A DNA stretch of 10,464 nt from Candidatus Pelagibacter sp. (GCA_002692325.1 NZJU01000026.1:19518-29981), one strand, 5' to 3'; positions 1-8,387 are shown, numbered from the stretch's first letter. The notes: generated by a model not told the origin, from the letters alone. A program made the numbers and translations.

Positions 1-183
1 GGGAGTAGTTCTAATTATCTTTGGTTTTAAATTTGTAAAATATCTAAGAAATTTTTCTCCCCTTGTGTCTGAAACAATTATAACTTGGTGTCCCTTTTTT
101 TTTAGATAGTTATATAAGGCTATCGCTGGAATAATATGGCCTCCTGTGCCACCAGCTGTTATTAAGATTTTTTTCTTTTCCAT
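1..183 (-). CDS. murG: MurG, N-terminal part (cut by window start)
   Basis: This is the first 61 codons of the UDP-GlcNAc:lipid I transferase, which makes lipid II on the inner face of the membrane. I translated it directly from the minus strand, ATG at 183-181. It begins MEKKKILITAGGTGGHIIPA, and the GGTGGH loop at residues 11-16 is the hallmark of the MurG N-terminal domain. The frame stays open to base 1, so the gene continues outside the window. The ATG lies 3 bases after the ftsW stop (TGATATATG), with only a weak upstream AGAG, so translation is probably coupled to ftsW. Position after ftsW is the standard dcw order. Identification is secure for the visible part; nothing can be said about the C-terminal UDP-GlcNAc-binding half. 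Confidence 0.95.
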   Translation of the reverse strand, partial: MEKKKILITAGGTGGHIIPAIALYNYLKKKGHQVIIVSDTRGEKFLRYFTNLKPKIIRTTP

Positions 184-186
184 ATA

Positions 187-1302
187 TCAAACTCTATTTT
201 TTGTATAATTTAAGATGAAACCTGCTAAAATTGCACTCCCAATTAAAGAGGAGCCTCCATAACTTAAAAATGGAAGCGTCATACCAGTTGTTGGTAATAA
301 ACTAATGTTTACCCCGATATGTATGAACATTTGAAAGATTAGAATTGAAGATAAGCCACAGAGAGAAATTTTTATTTCATCATTGTCCTCTTTTAAACAG
401 ATTTTAATAACTCTAAAAGATATATACAAAAAAATAGCAACAATTATTATTGAGGTGATAGAGCCAAATTCTTCTGTAACAACAGCAATGATATAGTCTG
501 TGTGAGCTTCAGGAACTCGTTCTTTTAAAATTCCCTCTCCCATACCTTGGCCTTTTACTCCACCTAATCTAATTGCATCTAATGCTTTATCGGTTTGAAA
601 ATTGTCCCCTTTTGAGGGGTCTAAAAAGGCGTTAATTCTATTCATTATGTAACCAAATTTTTCAGGAAATAAATATAATATTAAGAAAAAGGTAGATAAA
701 AAAGTAATCAAAACAAAAAAAATGACGAGTAAGTTTATTCCTGAAATAAAAACTAACGAAAGCCAGGTGATTGATAAAAGAAATGTTTGTCCAAAGTCTG
801 GCTGAAAAATTAAAAAAATTGAAGTTAAGGCCAATAATAAAAAACTTACGAAATATATAAAATTTTGATTAGAAATTTCTTTTTTGGACAAAATATAGCC
901 TATTGTTAGAACAAACAAGGGCTTAATTAATTCAATAGGCTGAATTCGAAAAAAAATGAAATTTAACCATCTTTTTGCTCCTTTTACCTCGACACCTATT
1001 AGTGGAACCAAAACGAGTAAAGCAAAAAAAAATAAAAAAAGAGGTATTATTGTTTTTTTAATAATATTTAAATCTAAATAAGAAATTATTAACATTATAG
1101 AAACAGAAATAGACATAAAAAATAAATGTTTCGTAAAAAAAAAATAATAATCTTTATTTAATCTTTCTCCCGCCAAAGAAGAAGTAGATGAAAATGAAAA
1201 AAATAATCCTAAAAAAAACAATATCAGAAAACAAATTAAAATATTTTTATCAATGTTCCTCCAATAGTTTTGAAATTTTATTTTAAAGATATTTTTTTGC
1301 AT
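187..1302 (-). CDS. ftsW: FtsW, septal peptidoglycan polymerase (SEDS family)
   Basis: A 371-residue polytopic membrane protein of the SEDS family, the glycosyltransferase that polymerises lipid II at the division septum together with FtsI. Many hydrophobic segments are visible from about residue 20 onward. Family motifs include GAKRWLNF near 108-115, the PDFGQT loop at 168-173, PEAHTDY at 264-270 with the Asp at 269 matching the essential catalytic Asp of SEDS enzymes, and LPFLSYGGSS at 343-352 near the C-terminus. FtsW rather than RodA is inferred from the dcw context and the PEAHTDY motif. The ATG at 1302 lies inside murD (20-base overlap) with no convincing Shine-Dalgarno, so translational coupling is likely. 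It ends in TGA, followed by murG after 3 bases. Length is close to that of other FtsW proteins. Confidence 0.96.
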   Translation of the reverse strand: MQKNIFKIKFQNYWRNIDKNILICFLILFFLGLFFSFSSTSSLAGERLNKDYYFFFTKHLFFMSISVSIMLIISYLDLNIIKKTIIPLFLFFFALLVLVPLIGVEVKGAKRWLNFIFFRIQPIELIKPLFVLTIGYILSKKEISNQNFIYFVSFLLLALTSIFLIFQPDFGQTFLLSITWLSLVFISGINLLVIFFVLITFLSTFFLILYLFPEKFGYIMNRINAFLDPSKGDNFQTDKALDAIRLGGVKGQGMGEGILKERVPEAHTDYIIAVVTEEFGSITSIIIVAIFLYISFRVIKICLKEDNDEIKISLCGLSSILIFQMFIHIGVNISLLPTTGMTLPFLSYGGSSLIGSAILAGFILNYTKNRV

Positions 1303-2563
1303 AGATTTTTACATATTTTTTGAAAACTCTTCCTCTTTTTTCAAAGTTTTTAAATTGATCAAATGATGCACAGGCAGGGCTAAAAAGAATAATATTTTCT
1401 TTTTTATCATCTAATTTAAAAAAAATATCCTTAATCGCTTTTTTAAGATTATACGACAGAGAATATTTTACTTTACCTTTTAAAACTTTTTTAAAGTAAT
1501 CAGTATCTTTTCCAATAATGAAAGCTTCATTTATATTTTTTTTTAATTTACTAATATTAATTTTATCATTTTTTTTTTTTATACCTCCCACAATCCAATA
1601 AATATTTTTATTTGCTGCTAAAGCATGTTTTGTAGAGTCAAAAGATGTAGCCTTAGAGTCATTTATAAAAATATTATTTTTTTTTTTTAAAAATATTTCA
1701 TATCTATGCTCTAGTCCCTTAAAAGTTTTAATACCTTTTTTTATTATCTCGTCTCTCATTTTTAATTTTTTTAAAATATAATAAACAAATGAAAAATTTT
1801 TTAAAATTGGTAAATAATTTAAGTTTTTATATGAAATATTGTTAATATATTTTTCGTCAATTTTGATAAGTTTCGATTTAAATCTTTTAGTTTTAAAATG
1901 ATTTATAAGTTTATTTTTACTTAAATAAGCAAAATCACTTTCTTTTTGTTTTGAAAAAATTTTAAATTTTGCGTTTCTGTAATTTTTCAAATTTTCATGC
2001 CAATCTAAATGATCATTTGATATATTTAAAAGAATTGCATGTTTTGGCTTTATCATTTTAGAATAAGCCAATTGAAAAGATGAAGCTTCTATAATTATTT
2101 TAGATTTCTTTTCAGGATTTATATCTAGAATTGGCTTGCCGATATTTCCTCCAAGAAAAACTTTTTTTTTATTAAGATTTAAAATATGTTGTAGCATTTT
2201 GCATGTTGTAGATTTTCCGTTAGTTCCCGTTATCATAAATAATTCGTTATAAGGATAAAAAATAGAGAACAAGTCTAGATCAGTTAAAATTTTTTTTTTA
2301 TTTATATTTAACAATTTTTTAAATCGTGACTTTGTTGGATTTATTCCTGGACTTATCACTATAAAATCAGTCTCATTAAAAATTTTTGAAAAGTTTTTCG
2401 AATTTAAAGTATATTTTTTTATATTATCATCAACTATTCTAATGTTTTTAATTTTTTTTCTTTTGAAAAAACTTAAAACAGATCTTCCAGTTAAGCCCAT
2501 TCCATAAATTAAAAAATTCTTACTTATTATGGTCTGCTGATTGAGTGTTTTAATATTTGTCAT
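1283..2563 (-). CDS. murD: MurD, UDP-MurNAc-L-alanine:D-glutamate ligase
   Basis: A 426-residue cytoplasmic Mur ligase adding D-Glu to UDP-MurNAc-L-Ala with ATP. An N-terminal Rossmann-like domain carries YGMGLTGRS at 20-28. The ATP P-loop is TGTNGKSTT at 112-120. The central domain has NDHLDWH at 183-189, and Lys199 in NYRNAKF is the likely carbamylated lysine of the family. The C-terminal domain shows FINDSKATS at 299-307, SPACASFDQF at 395-404 and FEKRGRVF at 407-414. The ATG at 2563 follows the mraY stop by one base (TAAAATG), with no clear Shine-Dalgarno, suggesting termination-reinitiation. The 3' end overlaps ftsW by 20 bases. Two runs of twelve A's in the second half code for Lys-Lys-Lys-Asn in each case, yet the frame is intact. 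Length is slightly below E. coli MurD. Confidence 0.97.
   Translation of the reverse strand: MTNIKTLNQQTIISKNFLIYGMGLTGRSVLSFFKRKKIKNIRIVDDNIKKYTLNSKNFSKIFNETDFIVISPGINPTKSRFKKLLNINKKKILTDLDLFSIFYPYNELFMITGTNGKSTTCKMLQHILNLNKKKVFLGGNIGKPILDINPEKKSKIIIEASSFQLAYSKMIKPKHAILLNISNDHLDWHENLKNYRNAKFKIFSKQKESDFAYLSKNKLINHFKTKRFKSKLIKIDEKYINNISYKNLNYLPILKNFSFVYYILKKLKMRDEIIKKGIKTFKGLEHRYEIFLKKKNNIFINDSKATSFDSTKHALAANKNIYWIVGGIKKKNDKINISKLKKNINEAFIIGKDTDYFKKVLKGKVKYSLSYNLKKAIKDIFFKLDDKKENIILFSPACASFDQFKNFEKRGRVFKKYVKIYAKKYL
1569..1580 (-). repeat. A12 homopolymer inside murD
   Basis: Twelve T's on the plus strand read as twelve A's in murD mRNA, encoding part of Ile-Lys-Lys-Lys-Asn (residues 328-332). 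Loss of one A leads to a TAA about nine codons later, and gain of one A gives an immediate TGA, so slippage here would remove the conserved C-terminal SPACASFDQF region. Confidence 0.9.
1677..1688 (-). repeat. Second A12 homopolymer inside murD
   Basis: A further run of twelve A's on the coding strand, encoding Leu-Lys-Lys-Lys-Asn around residues 292-296, about 100 bases upstream of the other A12 run. It lies just before the conserved NDSKATS motif. Confidence 0.9.
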
Positions 2564-2564
2564 T

Positions 2565-3650
2565 TTATCTAAGTTTAAGCGTTGCTAAACCTATTAAAGC
2601 TAATATGATGGCTATGATCCAAAATCTAATAACAATTGTCGATTCCGGCCATCCCTTTTTTTCAAAATGATGGTGAATTGGCGCCATCATAAAAACTCTT
2701 TTTCCAGTCAATTTAAATGAAACTACTTGAATAATTACAGATACTGTTTCCAGAACAAATAACCCACCAATGATTGCTAAAACAATTTCGTGTTTGACTA
2801 TTATTGCTACTGCTGCCAATGAGCCGCCAAGAGATAATGATCCAGTATCTCCCATAAAAATTTTTGCCGGAGGAGCGTTATACCAAAGAAAACCTAAGCA
2901 AGATCCTACAATTGCTCCACAAAAAATAGCTACTTCACCAGCACCTGGTATAAATTGGATATACAGATAGTCAGAAAAAATTATATTACCTACCAAATAA
3001 CTAATCAAAGTGAAAGATAATGCAACTAGCATAACCGGTACAGTAGCTAGCCCATCTAATCCATCTGTAAGATTGACTGCATTAGAGGCTCCGATGATTA
3101 TAAATAGTGCAAAGGGAATAAAAATTACGCCCAAATCAATTACAAAATCTTTTAAAAAAGGAAAATAAAGATTTTGTAGAAATTCGTGATTTGAGAAGTT
3201 TAATAAAATTAATAATGCTATATAACCAATAACAAGTTGTCCTAAAAATTTTAATTTTGAATTTAAGCCACTTGAATTCTTATTCTTTATCTTAAGGTAA
3301 TCATCAATAAATCCCAGAAAAGCTAAAAAAACTGATATAAAAACAAGTGTCCAAATAAAAACATTATTTAGGTCTGACCATAATAAAGTGCTTATTGTCA
3401 TACTGATCACTATTATAATACCCCCCATCGTTGGGGTTCCAGTTTTTTTAACTATATGATCTATGGGTCCATCGCGTCTTATTGGGCCAGTAATTTGATT
3501 TTTTGAAAATGCTTTTATAAGAGGTCCACCAACTATGAAAGCTATTATTAATGAGGTGCCCAGCGATAAGCCAGTTCTAAAGGTTAAGAAATTAAAAACA
3601 TAAAAAATAGGATATGTTTCAGATAAAGAGACTAAAAAACTATACAACAT
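2565..3650 (-). CDS. mraY: MraY, phospho-MurNAc-pentapeptide translocase
   Basis: A 361-residue integral membrane enzyme that transfers phospho-MurNAc-pentapeptide from UDP to undecaprenyl phosphate, making lipid I. Multiple membrane segments are evident, consistent with the ten of the family. Diagnostic motifs are DGPIDHIVKKTGTPTMGG at 60-77, the aspartate pair in FIDDYLK (116-117), NLTDGLDG at 193-200, FMGDTGSLSLGG at 265-276 and MAPIHHHFEKKGW at 322-334; the acidic and His residues in these form the catalytic site in known MraY proteins. The ATG at 3650 lies inside murF (11-base overlap) and has a good AGGA seven bases upstream. The stop is one base before murD. Base composition is less extreme than in the neighbouring Mur ligase genes, as expected of a conserved membrane enzyme. 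Length matches E. coli MraY (about 360). Confidence 0.98.
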   Translation of the reverse strand: MLYSFLVSLSETYPIFYVFNFLTFRTGLSLGTSLIIAFIVGGPLIKAFSKNQITGPIRRDGPIDHIVKKTGTPTMGGIIIVISMTISTLLWSDLNNVFIWTLVFISVFLAFLGFIDDYLKIKNKNSSGLNSKLKFLGQLVIGYIALLILLNFSNHEFLQNLYFPFLKDFVIDLGVIFIPFALFIIIGASNAVNLTDGLDGLATVPVMLVALSFTLISYLVGNIIFSDYLYIQFIPGAGEVAIFCGAIVGSCLGFLWYNAPPAKIFMGDTGSLSLGGSLAAVAIIVKHEIVLAIIGGLFVLETVSVIIQVVSFKLTGKRVFMMAPIHHHFEKKGWPESTIVIRFWIIAIILALIGLATLKLR

Positions 3651-6378
3651 TTTTATTTCCTGAAATAAAATTTTTTGATAATTTATATACTCCTGAGGCG
3701 TTTGATCCTTTTACCATCAGATAGTCGTTATCTTTAATGATATCCTTCATAAGAATATCTAAATCATTTAAGTTCTGAAGTATATTTCCCTTTTTATGTT
3801 TATTTAGATGTTTAAAAGTTGTCAAAGTATTTTGACCGTATGTAAAAGTTTTATCAACATCAGAGTTGTTGATCTCACGAGAAATTAGTTTATGATAATT
3901 TTTAGTCCTTTTTCCTAATTCTAGCATATCGCCTAAAACAAAATATTTTTTGTTTCTAGTTTTAATTTTTGAAAAATTCTTAATAGCATTTGAAGTAGAA
4001 GATGGATTAGCATTATAACTTTCATCAATTAAATTAAAAATTTTGTTATATCTTTTTACTCTGTATAACTTTCCCCTGCCCTCAATCAACTCAAATATTC
4101 TATTTTTTTTTAAAAGTTTGTCATAATCTAAATTTAATGCTGTTAAAACTGCAACACAACAAAGAAGATTTAGAATATTAATTCTATTATAATCTTTTAA
4201 GTACAACTTAAATCTTTTATCATGCACTTTCACAATGACGTGATATTTTGTTTTTTTTTCATAACAAATATTTGACTGACGAGAAAAACCAAAGGTGATA
4301 ACTTTCAATCTTTTTTTGTAGGCTATTTTTCTAAAAAATAGATAATATTTATCATCACGATTTAAAATTATATGACCCCCCGGACTTATATTATTTAATA
4401 ACTCAGACTTTGCCTCGGCAATTTGACTAATTGATCTAAAATTTCCTAAGTGAGCCTCACCGATATTTGTTATTATTCCTATGTTAGGTCTAACCATTTT
4501 TGATAAGGCGTTAATTTCTCCTTTTTTGCTCATTCCTAACTCAAAAATACAGTACTTAGCTTTTAATGGCATATTTGATAAACTTAAAGGTACCCCATAA
4601 TGATTATTGTAAGATTTTTCGGAAAAATAAGTATTTCCATAATTTATAAGAGTTCTTGAAAGTAAAGTTTTAAGAGTTGTTTTTCCTGAACTTCCAGTTA
4701 TCCCAATAATTTTGGAGTTTACTAAATTTCTTTTTTGAATGGAAAACTCATTTAAAAAATTTAGTATATCATTTACCTTTATTATATTTTCTTTTCTTTT
4801 GTTTTTTGTAGATGAAACAATTAATGCTGCGCCTTTGAGAAATGCGTCATTTATGAAACTATTACCATCTTGTTTTTTACCTTTTGCAGCTAGAAACAGA
4901 TCTCCTTTTTTTATTTTTCTAGAATCAATTTTAATTTTTTTAAATCCACTTTTAGTTTTTATTTTCATCATTTTTAAAATATCTTGATTGATATCTATCA
5001 TTGTTTTTTTTCTAACTTTTAATGATTTTATAAATTTTTTATCAGAAAATTTTTTCACAAATCCACCGTAATCCTGGTTTATTTCGTGCCCCTTTCCTGC
5101 AATTAAAATTATTTCATTCGGAGTAGAACTTGAAATAGCAAATTTAATTGCATCACCTCTATTGGCAATATTGAAATATTTTGTATTTTTGATATTTTTT
5201 ATAATTTGTTTTCTTATTCTAGCTGCATTCTCTGATCTTGGATTATCATCAGTAATAATAATTTTTTTTGATAACTTGTTAGCGATTTTTCCCATAATTG
5301 GTCTTTTTTCCTTATCTCTTTCTCCACCGCAGCCAAACACTAAAGTAATATTATCTCCATAATTTAATTTTAAAGCACTCAGAGTTTTCTCTAATGCATC
5401 AGGAGTGTGAGCATAATCGACAAATAATTTAACATTGAAATTGAGTGTTTTGATTAATTCACAACGACCAGAGACTGATTTGATTTGAAAAATCTTGGGT
5501 AGAATCTTTTTTAATTTTATACCACATCTTTTTGCAGCTAGAAAAGCCATTGCTAAATTTGAAATTTGAAAATCTCCAGTAAGGTTATGAAATTTTATTT
5601 TTTTAAAAGTTTTTTCATATTTGTTAGAGTATATTAGTTTTAAATTTTTTTTTGTTATCTTTTTTATTTTTTTTAATTCTGGGAGTTGTTTCGAAAGAAT
5701 AATACTGCCCTTTTTTTTCATATTTTTTCGAAAGAGTATCATTTTTGAATAGAAATATTTTGACATTGATCCGTGATAGTCTAAATGGTCTCGACTAAAG
5801 TTTGTGAAAACTCCACTCATAAATTTTATAGTTCCAAGTCTACCTTGTTTTAATCCGTGACTTGAGGTTTCAATCATAACATTTTCTATTTTTTTCTTTT
5901 TTAACTTTTGAAGTATTTTATGTATTGTAATAATATCAGGTGTAGTCAAATTATTTGATATCTTTTTATTGTTTATAAATATCCCAAATGTTCCAATTGT
6001 TGCTACTCGTTTTTTACTCATAAGCATTATTTGCTTATAAAATTCAGCGACAGAACTTTTTCCATTAGTGCCGGTTACTGCAATAAGATTTGAAGGTCTT
6101 TCTTTATAAAATTTTTCACAGGTATCAAACAAAAGATTTTTTATTTTGTTATGTTTAATAAAAATACTTCTTTTGTGATTATCTTTTTTACTAGTAATTA
6201 TTGCAGCCGCTCCATTTTTAATTGCTTCTTTTATAAAATTTGCTCCATTTTTATGATGGCCCTTTAGAGCAAAAAAAAGATTATTTTTTTTTACTATCCT
6301 GCTATCCAAAGCTAAGTCAGATATCTTAGTTTCTCTTAAGTGATTTGGACATTCAGAAACTAAATTTTTTAACAGCAT
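3640..6378 (-). CDS. murE/murF: MurE-MurF fused bifunctional Mur ligase
   Basis: One open frame of 912 residues from the ATG at 6378. Residues 1 to about 458 are MurE, adding a diamino acid to UDP-MurNAc-Ala-Glu: DSR at 25-27, P-loop GTNGKSS at 103-109, TTPD at 145-148, likely carbamylated Lys212, DNPR at 378-381 (the meso-diaminopimelate signature) and GKGHE at 428-432. From Met460 onward is MurF, adding D-Ala-D-Ala: DSR at 485-487, P-loop GSSGKTT at 562-568, EAHLGNF near 641-647 and SYNAN at 787-791. Both halves look complete and have no linker between them. A TTG at 6390 would add four residues, but MLLKNL starting at 6378 resembles a normal MurE start. A GAGGAG lies 13 bases upstream of that ATG, longer than usual. 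The start overlaps ftsI by 26 bases and the end overlaps mraY by 11. MurE-MurF fusions are known in other bacteria such as Bordetella. The junction depends on an A8 run. Confidence 0.9.
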   Translation of the reverse strand: MLLKNLVSECPNHLRETKISDLALDSRIVKKNNLFFALKGHHKNGANFIKEAIKNGAAAIITSKKDNHKRSIFIKHNKIKNLLFDTCEKFYKERPSNLIAVTGTNGKSSVAEFYKQIMLMSKKRVATIGTFGIFINNKKISNNLTTPDIITIHKILQKLKKKKIENVMIETSSHGLKQGRLGTIKFMSGVFTNFSRDHLDYHGSMSKYFYSKMILFRKNMKKKGSIILSKQLPELKKIKKITKKNLKLIYSNKYEKTFKKIKFHNLTGDFQISNLAMAFLAAKRCGIKLKKILPKIFQIKSVSGRCELIKTLNFNVKLFVDYAHTPDALEKTLSALKLNYGDNITLVFGCGGERDKEKRPIMGKIANKLSKKIIITDDNPRSENAARIRKQIIKNIKNTKYFNIANRGDAIKFAISSSTPNEIILIAGKGHEINQDYGGFVKKFSDKKFIKSLKVRKKTMIDINQDILKMMKIKTKSGFKKIKIDSRKIKKGDLFLAAKGKKQDGNSFINDAFLKGAALIVSSTKNKRKENIIKVNDILNFLNEFSIQKRNLVNSKIIGITGSSGKTTLKTLLSRTLINYGNTYFSEKSYNNHYGVPLSLSNMPLKAKYCIFELGMSKKGEINALSKMVRPNIGIITNIGEAHLGNFRSISQIAEAKSELLNNISPGGHIILNRDDKYYLFFRKIAYKKRLKVITFGFSRQSNICYEKKTKYHVIVKVHDKRFKLYLKDYNRINILNLLCCVAVLTALNLDYDKLLKKNRIFELIEGRGKLYRVKRYNKIFNLIDESYNANPSSTSNAIKNFSKIKTRNKKYFVLGDMLELGKRTKNYHKLISREINNSDVDKTFTYGQNTLTTFKHLNKHKKGNILQNLNDLDILMKDIIKDNDYLMVKGSNASGVYKLSKNFISGNKNVV
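3658..3661 (-). promoter_or_regulatory. Shine-Dalgarno site of mraY
   Basis: AGGA on the minus strand, seven bases before the mraY ATG at 3650 and within the last codons of the murF reading frame. It is the best-placed ribosome binding site in the window and supports this start. Confidence 0.7.
5004..5011 (-). other. A8 run at the MurE/MurF junction
   Basis: The coding strand reads GTTAGA then the rest of an A8 run, then CAATGATAG. With eight A's the frame runs on through Val-Arg-Lys-Lys-Thr-Met into MurF. With seven A's it would read Val-Arg-Lys-Lys-Gln, then TGA TAG, and the first stop would overlap the MurF ATG (5001-4999) by the common ATGA pattern. The fused state therefore hangs on one base in a slippery run. 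Confidence 0.85.
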
Positions 6379-8074
6379 TTTGATTTTCAAACTCCTCTTT
6401 ATTTATGGCTAAAATTGGTCCAATTTTTTTTATAATTTTGCCGGCCACATAAACAGCGTTCCAACCAGCTTCATTTCTAAATGCCTTTACTTTTTGACCC
6501 CTATAATTATAAACTAAGTTTTGCGCGATTTTAGGATCTTCTAGTAAAACTAAAAGAGTATATTTTTTATCTCTCCCTACATCAAAAAATGACACAAAAG
6601 TATTAATATTTTTTTTTTTATTATTATAGCTCTGTGAGGTGCCGGTTTTTCCTGAAACTGAATAGCCGTGTATATCCGCAAGGCTAGCGGTGCCATTCTC
6701 ATCAGTTACTACTTTTCTTAGCATATTTTGTATTTGTTTACTTGTTTCCTGACTTATTAATCTCTCTTTTGATTTTGCATTATTATTTTTGATAATCGTG
6801 GGTTGAACTATTAAACCGTTATTGGCTATAGAGGCATATACTGTTGCGGCTTGTAAAGGTGTAGTAGTTATACCATGACCAAATGAAACGGTCTCAAGTC
6901 TACACTTTTCCCAGTTAAAATCTAAAGGTTGACCAAGTTCACTTAATTCTATCTCAGGTTTTTCTAACAAATTCATTTTATTTATAAATCTGATAAATTC
7001 TTTTCTACCAATTTTTTTTGCAATTTTGGTTGTTCCTACATTGGATGATCTTATCAAGATGTCCTCGACTGATAAATTTTTAGGAAACTTCTTTAAATCT
7101 CCAATTTCATGCACTGAGCATTTTACTTTTTGGGGAATATTTTTAATAATTGTCTCTGGTTCAACTAGATCATTTTCAATCGCTAAAGCGATAGTAAATG
7201 TTTTAAATATCGATCCTAATTCAAAAATATCATTTGTTATTTTATTACTAAATTCTTTTTTAAATATATCTTGTCTTAAATTAATATTATAATCGGGTAA
7301 AGAAACTAATGATAAAATTTCTCCGCTAGAGGTGTCTAAAAGTAACCCGGCAGCACCATTAGCACTAAAAGTTTTAATAGACTCATCAAGTTCAGTTTTT
7401 AAGATGTGTTGTATATTTGAGTCTAAACTTAAAGCAAGTGGTTTATTTATTTTTTTTATATCTTTAAGCTCGTTATCTAGAAATCTTTCAAGGCCTGATA
7501 TGCCAATGTTATCATCATTGGTTTGACCTAAAATATGACTAAAAAGTTCAGCGTGCGGATAAACTCGAGTTTGAATTGGCTCAAAGATTATTGCTCTTTC
7601 ACCAAGTGACCATAGTTTATCTTTTTCTTCCAACGAAATTCTTTTTTTTAAGTAAAACTGTTTTTTATTAATGAGGTTATCTCTGATTCTAATTTGATCA
7701 ATTTCAGGAAACAAAATTTTTAGTTTAATTAAAAACTTTTTTTTATCTTTTAGCAAATTACTTCTAATCGCTGCATGATAAGAAACTAAATTACTTGAAA
7801 TTAGTGTACCGTTTCTATCGACTATTTCTCTTCTTGTCTGTTTGAAAGATTTTAAATTGGTCTTGGAATTTTGAAAATTATTTTCCTCTAACGAAATTGA
7901 TATTATATTTATAGAAAATATAGTGACTAAAGATAAAAAGAAAAAAAATAGGATATATATTCTATCATCAGAAATAGTTGTTTTTTTCTTTTTTTGAAAA
8001 GTGTTATCAATATAGCTATCAAAGTAAAAACTTTTTTGATTTAAGTTTGAGTATTTTTTTTTATTTTTTCTCAT
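6353..8074 (-). CDS. ftsI: FtsI (PBP3), septal peptidoglycan transpeptidase
   Basis: A 573-residue class B penicillin-binding protein, the D,D-transpeptidase that crosslinks septal peptidoglycan with FtsW. It has a short Lys-rich cytoplasmic N-terminus, one membrane anchor at about 38-62, then a non-catalytic pedestal starting at RREIVDRNGTLIS (81-93) and including ISGLERFLD near 192-200. The transpeptidase domain shows all three active-site motifs: SIFK at 288-291 (nucleophile Ser288), SSN at 343-345 and KTG at 476-478. SFGHGITTTPLQ at 397-408 is also typical. I chose the ATG at 8074; the TTG directly before it (8077) would add one residue only. The start overlaps ftsL by 14 bases, with a weak GA-rich upstream stretch. 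The 3' end overlaps murE by 26 bases. Length is close to E. coli FtsI (588). Confidence 0.97.
   Translation of the reverse strand: MRKNKKKYSNLNQKSFYFDSYIDNTFQKKKKTTISDDRIYILFFFFLSLVTIFSINIISISLEENNFQNSKTNLKSFKQTRREIVDRNGTLISSNLVSYHAAIRSNLLKDKKKFLIKLKILFPEIDQIRIRDNLINKKQFYLKKRISLEEKDKLWSLGERAIIFEPIQTRVYPHAELFSHILGQTNDDNIGISGLERFLDNELKDIKKINKPLALSLDSNIQHILKTELDESIKTFSANGAAGLLLDTSSGEILSLVSLPDYNINLRQDIFKKEFSNKITNDIFELGSIFKTFTIALAIENDLVEPETIIKNIPQKVKCSVHEIGDLKKFPKNLSVEDILIRSSNVGTTKIAKKIGRKEFIRFINKMNLLEKPEIELSELGQPLDFNWEKCRLETVSFGHGITTTPLQAATVYASIANNGLIVQPTIIKNNNAKSKERLISQETSKQIQNMLRKVVTDENGTASLADIHGYSVSGKTGTSQSYNNKKKNINTFVSFFDVGRDKKYTLLVLLEDPKIAQNLVYNYRGQKVKAFRNEAGWNAVYVAGKIIKKIGPILAINKEEFENQNAVKKFSF
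6392..6397 (-). promoter_or_regulatory. GAGGAG upstream of murE
   Basis: A strong Shine-Dalgarno-like GAGGAG, 13 bases before the ATG at 6378 and one base before the TTG at 6390. Neither spacing is ideal. The bases also code for Glu-Glu near the FtsI C-terminus, so the match may be partly chance. Confidence 0.4.
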
Positions 8075-8387
8075 CAATATTCTTTTCTAATTTTGTTATT
8101 TTTTTTTGTTCTTTGATAAATGTATTAAGATCTAAAAAAATGTTGCTTTTTGAGAGTGGAAAATAATCTACATCGAATTTTTTTATCTTTATGTCTAAAT
8201 TAGCAGGCGATGAAAGATAATTGTATTCGATTTTTGTTTCATAAATTTTTTCTTCAAGATCATTAATTTTAGTTTTTAATTGAAAAATCTCTTTCTCAAT
8301 AATTCTGGTCTGATTTTTCAGAACAGAAGTAAGTGTAAATAAAGTTATAAAAATAAAAATTGATAATATTATTTTACTTTTTAGCAT
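8061..8387 (-). CDS. ftsL: FtsL-like septum protein
   Basis: A 108-residue bitopic membrane protein. One transmembrane segment spans about 5-23 after a very short cytoplasmic end. A Lys/Glu-rich stretch at about 24-55 has the heptad character of a coiled coil, followed by YLSSPANL at 57-64, which resembles the conserved Leu-x-x-Pro motif of FtsL. The remainder is charged. FtsL partners with FtsB and FtsQ and helps to activate the FtsWI synthase at midcell. Sequence conservation in this family is low, so the call rests on topology, size and its place between rsmH and ftsI. The ATG at 8387 overlaps rsmH by 14 bases and is preceded by GAAAGGG. The stop lies inside the ftsI start region, an overlap of 14 bases as well. 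Confidence 0.88.
   Translation of the reverse strand: MLKSKIILSIFIFITLFTLTSVLKNQTRIIEKEIFQLKTKINDLEEKIYETKIEYNYLSSPANLDIKIKKFDVDYFPLSKSNIFLDLNTFIKEQKKITKLEKNIDEKK

Noticed and set aside
107..115. A9 run in murG as a frameshift
   Set aside because: The frame is intact across it (Leu-Lys-Lys-Lys-Gly), and the flanking protein sequence matches MurG on both sides.
187..6355. TGA read as Trp (alternative code), considered because of the AT-rich genome
   Set aside because: TGA terminates ftsW (189-187) and ftsI (6355-6353) right where the families end, and TGG codons encode conserved Trp, for example in MraY and FtsW.
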